Assembly: GCA_003956705.1 (NCBI GenBank)
Contig: QZCP01000091.1
Span: 62,001 to 126,000 of the forward strand
Reading direction: 5' to 3'
Source: Brevipalpus yothersi
Taxonomy: Eukaryota; Arthropoda; Arachnida; Trombidiformes; Tenuipalpidae
Length of the DNA: 64,000 nt
Made by a program: the position numbers and the translations under genes. Of the stretch, positions 1 to 11,644 are shown piece by piece. Numbering within the stretch: position 1 is the first letter of the stretch; each line of letters starts with the position of its first letter. The notes beneath the pieces are model-generated. The model did not search any database. It had not been told where the DNA came from and was given only the letters and a program-made list of their open reading frames with translations.

Positions 1-120
1 CAAATCAGCAATGCAAATGTAACATCGATAAATATTTAGCATGAATGATTTTTAAATGTTCTAATCAACTAATCACTCAAGTTTTCGGGGAAAACTTTTT
101 GCATATTAATTAGCCTGTTT

Positions 121-173
121 GCGCGCCAAACTTTTTGACACTATTAACAAGCGCCCTCTTGTTGACCACGTGG
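121..173. promoter_or_regulatory. Putative promoter elements upstream of NAT10: E2F-like site and E-box
   Basis: GCGCGCCAAA at 121-130 is the reverse complement of TTTGGCGCGC, the classical E2F consensus. CACGTG at 167-172, inside the palindrome CCACGTGG, is a perfect Myc/Max-type E-box. Both lie about 280-330 bases before the first ATG of the NAT10-like gene. Both site types are common in promoters of ribosome-biogenesis genes, which would fit NAT10. This is motif matching only, and the sites could also serve a gene left of the window. The rest of 1-449 shows no coding sequence. Confidence 0.4.
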
Positions 174-449
174 AACAGCAGCATGTTTGTAAACTGATTT
201 AGTTGTGATGATGTAACTTTAATAATTTCATTTGTTTAATTGTGATGTGAAATAGGGAACCATATTATTCCCTTTCGTGATCTATCTGTTGACCATGATG
301 AATATTCACATATTGTTGATGCATGACCATTGAATTGAGTCTTGTTAAGACTATTGGTGTGTTTGTGTGAACTTTGTAGTGATATTTTGATTTATGTGAA
401 AGACCTTAAGATTTGTGTATTAATTGTTTTAATTTTGCACCTCGATAAA

Positions 450-2821
450 ATGGAGCAAGAAGATTCTAGTGAAAATAGATTGAAAATAATTCAAGATGGA
501 CTTGCTGATGCTAAGCTGATTGGTCCTCTGGTTCAAATATGTAAGACATCAGACCAGGCTGAGGCTCTCATTAAACTAGTCGAAACTGTTTGTGATAAAC
601 AATGTTTGGGAAGTATTATGCTTTTGGGTCCGAAAAATTGTGGGAAATCAGTGACACTTGGTTTGGCAATTGCCAGTGCAATCAAGTCTAAATATTCCAA
701 TATTTTTGTTACTTCCTCTTCATCATCTGATCTGAAAACCATATTCGAATGGGCAATCATCGGTTTGAAATCTTTGGGATATGTTGAGGATGAAAATTTT
801 CATGTATCAAGATCTTTGTCGAAAACATACTCCTCTGGAGACATCACAAGGATTGATGTGATTAAAAAGTTTCGACAAATTGTCCAATACATTGATCCTT
901 TTGAAGCTGTTGCTGATGATATGCTCGAAAAATCTGCTCAATTGTTGATACTCGATGAAGCAGCTGCCATTCCACTCAACATTGCTAAAAAACTTATTGG
1001 ATCTTATTTGACGCTAATCTCTTGCACCACAAGTGGACTGATGGCCAGTGGTCGACTGCGTGTTTCCCAATTAGTTAAGCATCTGAAGAAAGATATGAAT
1101 AAACTAAAGACGCTCGACCCGGAAAATCGTTTACAAGAGTTATCTTTCAATCAAGTTTTAGATGAATTTTCAGACTCCAATCTGGTGGGCCAGGATAAAA
1201 AGATCTTAAAGTATTTATCTTGGAATGATTCCGATTTTGGTGACATAACTGGATGTCCTCCTCCAGATGATTGTGAATTGTTTTTGGTTGACATCGATGT
1301 GCTTCTCCAAAAGAAAAATTTATCAGAGAAATTCCTTCGTCGACTTATCGCTCTCTATCATTCATCCAGTTATCAGGCTGACCTGGACATCATTCGAACT
1401 ATTTTTGAATCAAAAAATCATCTCCTATTTTGTTTGGTTCCTCCAGTTGTGAACATTGGTGAAGGTTCTTCGAAAACACCAGAAATATTGTGTCTAATCC
1501 TTGTCTCCATTCAAACCGATGGAGACGTTACCGACCGTATAGCGAAGGAATATTATGATACATCGATGGAAGTACTAAATGGTGCTCATATTTTGAAGAT
1601 CGCAACTCACCCCAGTTATGATGAGAAGGAATATGGTTATGGAAAGAAAGCTATACAGCTTTTGGAAGAATATTTTCGTGGTCATCTCAACTTCGATCTT
1701 GGTCTATCATCAACCGATCAGAATAAAGGCAAATGTCCTTTTTTAGTTCAATTGAGCCAGAGAAAATCTGAACTTTATGATTATTTGACTGTGAGCACAA
1801 ATCTCAATCATGAGTCGATCAAATTTTGGAGAAAAAGTGGATACATAATGATTGATATCAATCCAAATCCCGATCCAATATCTAAAGAACATGGTTGCAC
1901 CTTGTTAAAGTCACTCATTAGAAAAGATGAGGAAGAGAGTAGAAGCAATGCTTGGGTCCTAAAACTTTGGAAACTCTTCCGCAATCGATTCTTGTCCATG
2001 CTACAATCCAATCTTCGCCATTTACCTGGTATTCTTGGAGTCGAAATACTCCAAGAAGATGAATTCTTAGCCCATCAAGTTCCAGCAAGAATTCTTAATC
2101 GAGAAGAACTTGAAATTTATTTAACACTTCATGACTTGAAACGACTTCGAATTTATTCTCAATTTCGTGATGACCATCGTCGAATCACTGATCTCATACC
2201 AATTCTAGCTAGTTTCTACTTTCGTGGGAAATTTGGTGAAAAGGTCCACCTATCACCAGCTCAGATGATCATTATGTTGGGTATCGGTTTACAAGGAAAA
2301 TCTGTTGATGAAGTTGCTAGTGAACTTGGACTACCCGGTAATCAAGTATTGGCACACTTTCTCAAAGCTATAAAGAAATTGTCTACTTGGCTAGATGGTA
2401 TTGAGGAGGAAGCAATTGGCCAATCTTTGGGACTGGATAGACAGCGATACGACAACATGTACTCTATGCAACCTGTTCAGGGTACACTAGACGATGAGCT
2501 AGAGGATGCAGCTAGAGACATTGTTCGAGCTGAGCAGAAAAGCTTAAAAAGCATGACACACGAAATGAAAAAGCTGGCCAAGTATGCAATCAAAGGTACT
2601 GAGGATGAGTGGGATGAAGTCCTCAAAACAGGCCACAAGCCAATTATAACAATCAAGACGTAAGTACAGAGTTTTCTGTAGATCTATTGCAAATTATTTA
2701 ACCATATTTCACTTTTACCAGGATTCAATCTAAAAAACCCGAAGGTGAACTGAAAAAGTTGGATAAGCCTGAGATGCGTAAAAATAAGTTCAAGAAAAGA
2801 AAATTACCTGATAAAGATTGA
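450..2821 (+). CDS. NAT10: RNA cytidine acetyltransferase (NAT10/KRE33/TmcA family), N-terminally short
   Basis: Exons 450-2659 and 2722-2821 give 769 residues. The family acetylates cytidine in 18S rRNA and tRNA in the nucleolus, using ATP and acetyl-CoA. A Walker A motif GPKNCGKS (residues 60-67) and a Walker B-like LDEAAAIPL (near 168) mark the helicase module. A GNAT acetyltransferase module follows, with HPSY and KEYGYG near residues 386-400, then the tRNA-binding C-terminal region and a lysine-rich tail encoded by exon 2. Human NAT10 has about 1025 residues; here roughly 225 residues ahead of the Walker A motif (the TmcA N-terminal domain) are missing. ATG 450 (aaaATGg) is the first in-frame ATG, and the codons upstream do not look coding. 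Upstream exons outside the window, spliced near 467 (TTCTAG), cannot be excluded. The acetyl-CoA loop has two extra residues compared with my recollection of human NAT10. The family call is firm; the 5' end is not. Confidence 0.9.
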
Positions 2822-3048
2822 TATGGTCAAAAAGCTTTCCAATCGCTTGCGATCTATCTCATCATGAAAATTCTTCATCACTCATGATTCTTTAACCATG
2901 ACTCTAAGATTGTTTTCATACTATCGAATAAATTCATGAAAGATGCCAATGAAAAAGCTTATAAACCTCCAATTCATCACAGATATTTTAGAAAATCCCA
3001 TCTGAGTCCTACCATGAAGCATGTCAGGTGAACAGAGAAGAATATGAC

Positions 3049-5666
3049 TTATGTTTTTACTTTTTCTTCTTCGCTCTTGTTATCCTCTTTAGATTTTGGA
3101 CCTTCCTTGCTTTTGTTTTGTACAGGTACAGCTGGCTCTGGAGGTTTGTTTTCTTCTTCACTTTTTTTGATCACATCATCTTTTTTAAGCTCTTCTATAG
3201 ATTTGTGCTCTATCGCTTTCTTTATATATTCAGGAGGCTTTTCGCCTTCGCTTTCTTTTCTTATCCGTTCAGAAGAAGAAGATCTCTTCGCTTCTACTCC
3301 CCTAGAAACTGACTGTCTTGGATATGGTTCAAGATTTTCCATATGGGTTTTCTTTATTAGTGACTGTAGATAGAGAGAGAAAAAGAGAAAGTGTCCGTGA
3401 AATACGGTCAAAATAATTACATCACTCACCAATAAACTGGGTGGAGCATAAAATTGGCCTCCACCTTCATTTATTCTTTTATCATGACAATAGCACAAGA
3501 AGAGTGAATCAATAATCATCTTAAATCGAGAAGAAGATCATAATTAGTAAAACTTGTACTGAGCTGAAGAAATTCGTTAATCTTCCCACGAAATCGAAGA
3601 CTAGCTTACCTCGTACACTGACAACACGGAGTCGGCCACTTTATAAGAAAGAAGGAACCCAACAAACAATGGAAACACCAAGAGTCCCAAATCTTCTTCC
3701 TATAATCATAGGAAAATCAGTTAATTTAGTGAAACCAATTAGATCACCCTTTCAATTGAATTATACTTATGTGTATAGAATATCTGGACAACCGTTGACC
3801 CCTCCGAGCTTCAGATTACTTACCCTCAGGAGAACTATTCCAACAATGATGCAGAGAATGGCAACAAGCATCTTTCCGAGCCAAAGAATAAAGTCTCCAA
3901 CCATATTGATAGTAAAAACCTTCGTAAAATTTTCAACCATTAGGCCAGCAGCCTTGAAACCAGAGTCACAAAAGTTAGTTCCTTCAATAGCTGTGGAAGA
4001 GAATATTTCAAATCAGGGATCTCATCCGATTGTTTTGCTGGGGATTATTCTCCCCAATTTTTTGAATTTCTGTCTTACCCATAACGGTATAAGCATTGTA
4101 ATTGATAAATCGTACTAAGCGTTCAATTTTTTCAAGAATACAATCAATCAATCTTAGTACCAGCTTAATATCTTTATTTTTCTCTCTATTCGCTCCACCC
4201 GCAAAAACGATTCGAAGCTTGACCAAAATTTTTATTAATATCACTAAAACTATCAAGAAACTGCCAAACCCAATTGTTCCCAAATGTTTTCGAACGATTA
4301 TTTGACAAGAAGCTAACATGGGAGTTGACAATCTACTCCGATCTCTGGTGAAATACCATGATGCAACTGATCCGGTAATCACAGCTTTCTGGCAACCAAT
4401 GATGAATTCACATCCCCAGAGAAGTATAAAAACCAAATAAACTATAGCAACATTGACCCATGGATTCAATGTGAATCGAACCCATTTACCATAAGCTGAT
4501 GGTTCCGTTCCATTACCTCCACTTAAATCATATTCAAGAGTATTTACGCCCGTAGAGTCGTCGCCCGTAGAGTTCATGAATTTCATTTGACGAAATACGC
4601 TGGAAGAGATGACAAAGGCAAAAGTTACCAACCAATAAGCAATGAAACTAACTGATACACATATTGTATGAATAGGTGAACACATTAGACATGGAATGGC
4701 TTTAAGACATCGGGCAGTTTCAAGGAAAAGTGCCACAACCAGATCAATATGTTTACGCATTATGCAAAGTGTAAAACTGAAAAACACGGTAATGATGGTA
4801 ATAATTATGGTAAAAATTAGTAAAATATCTTCACTTTCGTCCGCTCTATCTCCCCAAACATAATCGTTAATACTATCATAGTTAAATAGTACCGAAAAAT
4901 ATGCAATCCAAGAAGAAAGTGTGATTAAAATTGCCAGTATGAGAAAGATCCATATCAGAACTTTGGCTACGACCACAGCAAAATAGTGGAGAAGAAGGAC
5001 CATTAAATAACTAAACCCAAAACTGGATCCAAACATAATGGCTATTATGTGTTTGCCTCCAACTAAACCAGCGATTGATCGTTTAATCCATTCAGTATCA
5101 GCAAAATATCCATAAAAAGCCAATATTAAGGTTTGCGTTGACTGGACAAGGTATGACGGCATACATCGATTGACTACTGATTGCATTTTGGGAATTGGTG
5201 GCTTGGCACACAGATCATCTGATATGGGATCAGGGGAATCGGAATTGATGACAAAATCGTAACGACAAAGAGAGGAATTGGTACGATTATAGAAAGTGAG
5301 TATGTCCTTTTTGGTTTTCAAATCCTCATCTGGACACTTTGACACACAAATTTGTGGTGATTTGGTGAAATTGTGTGGAATCATCCAGAGAACATTTGTT
5401 CGATTGAGGAGATCTTGTCCGGAAAGCGGAAGATCGGGAAGCTTCGAATTGTTGCTTCCACAAATGTTACCATAACTGTCAAAACCTTTAACATATCTCA
5501 ATGGATTTCCGGTGAGGAATCCAAAAATGGTAAAGCTGAATGTCATGCCAGCAAAGAAGCACATGATAAAAAGACAGCATTTATCGGTTGTGGCTCGTTC
5601 CCTCAAAGGTTTAGACAATATATCATCTTGCTCTTGAATCTTGCACAAATTTAAACAACAAGCCAT
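3049..5666 (-). CDS. Choline transporter-like protein (SLC44 family), copy A
   Basis: Exons in coding order: 5666-4079, 3990-3824, 3699-3610, 3519-3430, 3363-3049, giving 749 residues; all joins are GT-AG with matching phase. SLC44 proteins are multi-pass membrane transporters or exchangers for choline and related substrates at the plasma membrane and mitochondria. The N-terminus MACC leads into a first membrane segment, then a long extracellular loop rich in cysteines and N-glycosylation motifs, then about nine more hydrophobic segments. Family hallmarks include GSVASWYFTRDRSRL, HLGTIGFGSFL and the exon-2 start AIEGTNFCDSG. The C-terminal exon encodes a Lys/Glu-rich cytoplasmic tail of about 100 residues, much longer than in copy B (17334-19639). 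It is the paralogue of that gene, with identical exon boundaries. Most similar to CTL1 (SLC44A1), but the exact orthology is not settled. Confidence 0.93.
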
Positions 5667-8563
5667 GATTGTGAGGAAAAATTAGAATGAGCTATACATT
5701 TGAAACTGATTTGGAAGCGAAAATTTCAGAAAATAATTATCTAGCTCATGAGTTTATGAAAATTCTGAATGAATGAATAGTTAATCCGAGAGAAAGGAGA
5801 CTTGTCATCGGGAAGGGTTTATTATGGTCATTTCTGGTTAGGATTCTAGGTGAATTACTGAATTTTGTGGAAAGAAATCGTTTCGGAGTCTACAGGAAGA
5901 GAAAAAACATTGCACATCTTTACAAGGATTCATTGAGACAAAGGAATCAATTGACGGATAATTTTCGAATTAAGTCTATCCTGGTTGAAGAAACTAATCT
6001 CACATATGGAATGATTTTGAAAGTATTTCCACAAAGGTTCTTCCAATCTAAAACAAACTCCGACACTGAAACCTCGGAGAAATTCTTCTCATTTGTTCTA
6101 TCATTCAGAAAATTCTTTCGATTTTGATAATGATACAAGCTCTATGTGATCCATGGTTCTCTGATGATTAACCCTTGTTGATGGTTCAATCTTATCCTAT
6201 TTTGATCCGAAAACACAGCTCCTCTCACCATTGACAGCAATAAGCATCACCTTCGCTGGAGAACGATTCAGATCTGCGGTTCATGAATTCGATTTCAAGT
6301 TCGAAGGTCATGGACCGCTTCTTCCAGCAAAAATTCGACGTTCGATCACTACGTTCAAAAATCAGCTTGATTTTCCGATTGATGATAAAAGAGTTTTGGG
6401 CTTCCTTTTCCAGTATTCGATTACCTATTATGATCGTATGGATTCTGTTTCTGAAAGAATCTGTGATTTGTTTCCGTCCATTGATTTAACAAGGATAAAG
6501 TGTCATTCTAACAATAGAAATACATCTTTCCGTATTCACCTAATAAGAATTTAAAATAATATCATTTATCTTTCCTTCATATTTTGACGATCCAAAACTT
6601 TTTCGCTATAATCTTGTGTAATTATTAAAAGTAAAGCTTCACTTTTTCATATTTCTATTTTTTGGGGCTTCGGAAAGAAAATTTTTCTCGGGTTTTGACG
6701 GTAATCTAGAGGTAATTCAAACATAAATACAACCTGAATCATTTTCCCATATTTTCACAGATCTTCAGCTAAATAACAATTTTACCAGCTCTCTTAGTCC
6801 TTGCACTGATTCATCATTGAGTCCTCCTCATTCGGCTTCACATATGTTGTCACCGTTAAGGTCAAGTTCACCGATCCAATATGTGAGCAGTTCTCGAAGA
6901 TTTTTTCTAGCTTTTCAATCCAGGTAAACACACTATACATCATCGTGCAAAACATCAATACATGTATATCGATAAAAGCCTCATAAAATGGATGAACTGA
7001 TTCAGGGAGGTATATTAAACGTTAGCATGCACTGTGAGGATGACTGGTTTGTTGGCCATTTAAAAATCACGAGACAATTTGACACTTTTCTGGTGAATTT
7101 CGTTGAGCTTTTCATGTGATCAGTGAGAAAAATAAAGGGAAAATTTTTTTCAATAACAACGATTGATTGCAGGTGATCATTATTATGATTATTATTATCA
7201 TTAAAATCGATCAATATCATGCTATATTTGATCTCATTCTAATTGAGACAAATATCAGGATAAAACTTTTTGACAAACTAATCGATTGTAAGGGAATGGT
7301 AGTTTAAAAATTGTCGCTATAAAAGAATCGCTGTTAGAGCAATTGTAAACTCAAAGAAAAAAATTCGACCTATTAACAACGAGCATTTGACATCTGTTAT
7401 ACATATCATTTGTTCTTCACAAACGTTATTAAATCAGAAAAAATTTGAATTAATCAAAATTGAAAAGAAAAAACGAGAAAAAGAATTCATTTCACCTAGT
7501 TGATCAGTTTGTTGACACATTCTTGCTATAAGCTCTCAGATACACTGTACTAGAACTTTACTCTCGGGTTCTGACACATCACTGAGCTCCAGTTAAAGTA
7601 CATGCAAGTAGTCATAGTACAGTAGTTCGGTTGTTAACATTTTTCAGGTGAAAATCTGCTGTAAAAACTGAAATATCTGTACCGTACGATGATCTTTATC
7701 CATTTACAGGTCAATTGATGTCGGCCAAACCAGATCAGCTTGAATATCCGCTAGTATTAATAGATTGAAGCTTACTCATTTAATGTATAAAGTTATTGCA
7801 TCTATGTGAAAGTGCATCTACCTGATTGGAGTGGATGGTTGCAGTATTTTTCAGTCAAAGGTCGAAGAGAGAGATAGAAATTCATCACCTAATGCTGAGT
7901 CAGTGGCAATTGATGGATATTTTAGGCCATTGAGAACCCACGAAAATCATATATAGAAGGAATAAGTCACAGAGTAATTTCTAGACCCTACGCTTTTAGA
8001 ATCAAGAATTTCTCCTTCCGTTATGTATAATATATATAAATGATACATGTATATCTCGATAAATTGCTCAGCATCTCCATTGAATGGCATCGCAGAAAAG
8101 CTCAATTGGATCATTCTCTTGATTCGATGAAACAAACTTTTCTGACCGCTTAGAAAGAGAGAAAGAAAGAAAGAGAGAGAGAAAGAGCAATAGTTCTGGT
8201 CATGGATTTTCCATAGAAAAGTTTATTTACTTCAGGGGAGAATAAAATGACTTTAAGATGACTTCAAGATATATGTTCTAAGAACAAGTCTCTAGACTTC
8301 AGATTCCAACACCCCATCAAGCCATTTACCGGTTTATTGGTGGGAATAGAGAGAGAGAGAAAAGTGACAGAGACTCTCTCTCTCTCTCTTTGGGCTCAAC
8401 CTTGCAGAAAAACCGAAACTCGGGTGCTATTTAATCGGATGGACAATTGTGATGTTGTGCATATGAACAAACCTCGTTGATCAATCCACCTCAATACTAC
8501 TTGGGAAAATAATTTACAGTGATCTCTGTGTGAAAAATTTATCAACTTTATTTGTGTAATAAG
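5667..8563. other. Intergenic interval, 2.9 kb
   Basis: No gene could be supported. It must hold the 5' regions of the SLC44 gene (-) and the CRAL-TRIO gene (+). A 107-codon open frame at 6231-6554 (+) has no ATG start and no recognised relatives. An exon-like stretch at 6789-6923, ending in a good donor, is discussed as a finding. Short GA/CT runs lie around 8155-8185 and 8350-8390. Confidence 0.5.
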
Positions 8564-9379
8564 ATGTGTTTCCAAATTAAATCCGATTCTTGTATTACGG
8601 AAAGTGAAACTAATCATCTCAATGATCTTCGAAAGCTGATCGAAGGTGATCAACTGTTGAACAGATATAAACTGAATGATGACTTTCTTATCGCCTTCCT
8701 TCGGTGTAAACTTTACGATGTGGACAGAGCTTATCAACGTCTTAAATTGTATATTGAAACAATTCGAAGTAAGCCAGAGCTGTTCACATGGAGCTGTGAT
8801 GCTGAGAAGGTAACATGCCGAAATATGTTCGGTATTAGTAAGGGCCAAAGTGCAGATGGAAGTGTTTTAATGCTCATGAAACCTGCTCTTTGGAATCCCT
8901 CTGATTTATCTGTGGAAGAAATTGCACAATTTATCATCACTTATCAAGCTGGTTTCGTTCGATCTCAACTTAATGGAATACATGCCATCGTTGATGCTTC
9001 CGGTGTATCATGGTCCCAATTGTTTGCCATTGGGCCAATAAAGGGTAAATTTATTGGAGAATTTTCATCATCTGTGATGCCAGTAAGAATCCGAAAAGTA
9101 CACATGGTACATGTTAATCGACTTGTTCGAATGGGACTTAAAATGGTGATGCCATTCATGAAGAAAAAGATTCGCGATCGATTCGTTCTTCATGGTGATG
9201 ATTTGAGTGATGTTTTCAAATGTTGTCCACCATCAGCCGTACCCGTCGAATATGGTGGACAGGCCACCGAACAATATTCAATCGAAGATCATCTTAAAAT
9301 GATTGAAAATGGTCGATGTATATTGGAAGATGTTTGGCAACAAGTGCGAGATGATTGTGAATCAGTAATCAAAACATGA
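8564..9379 (+). CDS. CRAL-TRIO domain lipid-transfer protein (alpha-tocopherol transfer protein/clavesin-like)
   Basis: Single exon, 271 residues, about the usual length of the family. These soluble proteins carry a hydrophobic ligand (tocopherol, retinal or a phosphoinositide) between membranes. The CRAL-TRIO N-terminal helical module is seen in residues 10-70 (DDFLIAFLRCKLYDVDRAY). The lipid-binding fold spans about residues 85-240, with the family ending PVEYGG. ATG 8564 is chosen because the open frame upstream has no ATG. A poly(A) signal AATAAA lies at 9472-9477. The ligand cannot be deduced from sequence. Intronless relatives of this family are common in arthropods, but no second copy is seen here. 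Confidence 0.9.
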   Translation: MCFQIKSDSCITESETNHLNDLRKLIEGDQLLNRYKLNDDFLIAFLRCKLYDVDRAYQRLKLYIETIRSKPELFTWSCDAEKVTCRNMFGISKGQSADGSVLMLMKPALWNPSDLSVEEIAQFIITYQAGFVRSQLNGIHAIVDASGVSWSQLFAIGPIKGKFIGEFSSSVMPVRIRKVHMVHVNRLVRMGLKMVMPFMKKKIRDRFVLHGDDLSDVFKCCPPSAVPVEYGGQATEQYSIEDHLKMIENGRCILEDVWQQVRDDCESVIKT

Positions 9380-11644
9380 TAAATCGCTATTTATTTTAAA
9401 TATTGTTGAAATGATTAATTTTTGCTGCTAATTTTGTATAATTTCACTCAATTTTTTTGACAGTTTAATTGAATAAATCACTTTTGTATCATTTCTCCAT
9501 CAAGTAATTAGAATCGTTTCTCAAAATCTGAATTAGAATTGCTCTTAATCGATCGGAATCATACAATTCATATTACAATGTAATATAATACGATAGCTTC
9601 TCCATGAATCATTCGAGACAAAGTTTTTACGCTCGATTTGATATTCGATGAAAATCGTGTAAAAATTGCGTAAAGACTTTAATAAAATTATGATGAATTT
9701 CTTCGATAACAATTTCACATGAAACAAGAGAGAGAAAGTTTCTCAATAATGGTGTCAAAGGCCCAGAAAAACATCTCCTTGAGGAAATAAAGGGGCTAGA
9801 ATTAGTCATATCATGTGAGGTAGGTTTAAATCCCTTTTTTCATCTGGCAAGTATAAAACGTAAACAAAAACGCCTCAAGACACGATACAAAACAATTGAA
9901 TAAGTGGCCTATGACGCTATTACATAACCATGTTTCCTTATTGGAATCCCATAGAAACCATAGAATTACTGGCCATTGTCGTGCTGATATCTTCGGTCGA
10001 CAACTTATGAATAGCTCACGATACTGAACAGGTTTCAAGTCTTTGTAAAAAGAGTATTAAAAATATCAAGAATGATTACCGATCATGTCCTTAAAATCTA
10101 TTACCAACTTTGAGTGTAGGTCATTATTTTCCTAGGTTCAACAAGACTGAATTTTCTCGTTTACCAATGCGAATTGATATTTTTTTGAATAGGGAATCTA
10201 CTCAAAAAATTCCCTTTTGTCATGGCCTCGAAAAGTTCTGAAGCCTCAACAAAAAGTGACACTCAAATCATGGGATGTTGGTGTGTATTCCATTGTGAAA
10301 CTTGAATTCAATTTCTGGTTTGTGAGAACAGATTCAGAGGGTAACAATGATCCAGTGGCTTGATTAGATCAAAAAAATCTGTAATTACTGATCTACAAGT
10401 TAGATGACCGAAAATCTAGGTGTATACATACATAACGGTTTTATTGCTCCAATTAATAGCCGAATTTACCTCATCGTTGATAGTGAGAATAATCTCAATG
10501 AATAATCTAATCAATTTATCTAATTTGATCCTCATTCAGCTCTTAATATAAATGGATCTCAATAATGGCTTGATTATGAATCGAGAGTTGCAAAATATTT
10601 TATCAAATTGATCCCGTAAAGCATGATAAAGTTCCATTAACTTAATTTTCCCTCACTATCATATTTTTATCGATTTGAAAATTATCATTAATCATAGCAA
10701 AATGATTCAACTTATTCAGAAAATTATATCGAGTCATCCAAAAAAAAAATTCTTCCAAATTCAATAGAGATAAATTTCCAACAGCATATTCTGTGGATCC
10801 CATATGCACACATCAATAAATCCCACAGATTACTTTGTGCTCAATATTTTATGATCCCTCAAACTGTAGTAATAAATCAGTTGATAGAGATTATCGATCA
10901 CACACTCACAAACAGTTATTATCATGAGGAAAAAATTTTTCACCACTTATTCTACAAGTGGTATCGTTAACAGAATCTATGGTCTAGGCAATTTTCTTGA
11001 ACAAGACAGTCCAATCCCACACAGACCATATTCCAACTTTGGCCCACCACTCAACACCTCTCAAAAAAAAAGATGAAAAGAATTTGGACCGTTTCACAAG
11101 GTGGCCCCACCAAAATGAATATAACGGCGCTGAGTCAAGTTCTTACACCAAGAACGAAGCAAGAAAGGAAAACGTTTCAAGAATCGCTTCATTTCAAATC
11201 AGCTGAAAATGAAAGGCTTTTCAATTGCCTTGTTTGAGTGTAAGACAAAGTGAACAAAAAAAATTTTTTGTTCCTTTTGTTTGCAATTATTGCAATCTCT
11301 TTCTCTCTCAGTTTTGAGTGAATTCCCTAGTGAAAGGGAAATATTTATCATTGACTTGAATTGGAATGTCCATGGTGAAGTGATGATGATCACACAAATT
11401 GTTTTTCATGAATCATGTGTGTATGTGTTTAATTAGTTTTGTGTATATGTTCCAGAAAGATAAGGATTACATATGAATGTATGCATTTATATGCTTTTTT
11501 GTTATTGTTATTATTGTCACTGAATTTATAGTGTGAGATTGCCTTCATAGCCGGTCCAATCACTAGCCATCACCCAATTTTACTTCATTTTAATCAGGTT
11601 TCTGGAATTTGATTTCATTTTATCATCACCTGATTCTATGAATC
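9380..11644. other. Intergenic interval, 2.3 kb
   Basis: 3' flank of the CRAL-TRIO gene and 5' flank of the CEP170-like gene. It is AT-rich, with only short open frames lacking codon structure or homology. No RNA gene or repeat stands out. Confidence 0.5.

Noticed and set aside
3669..4118. 149-codon open frame on the + strand
   Set aside because: It is the antisense shadow of SLC44 copy A exons 2 and 3, which have matching splice sites and clear homology.
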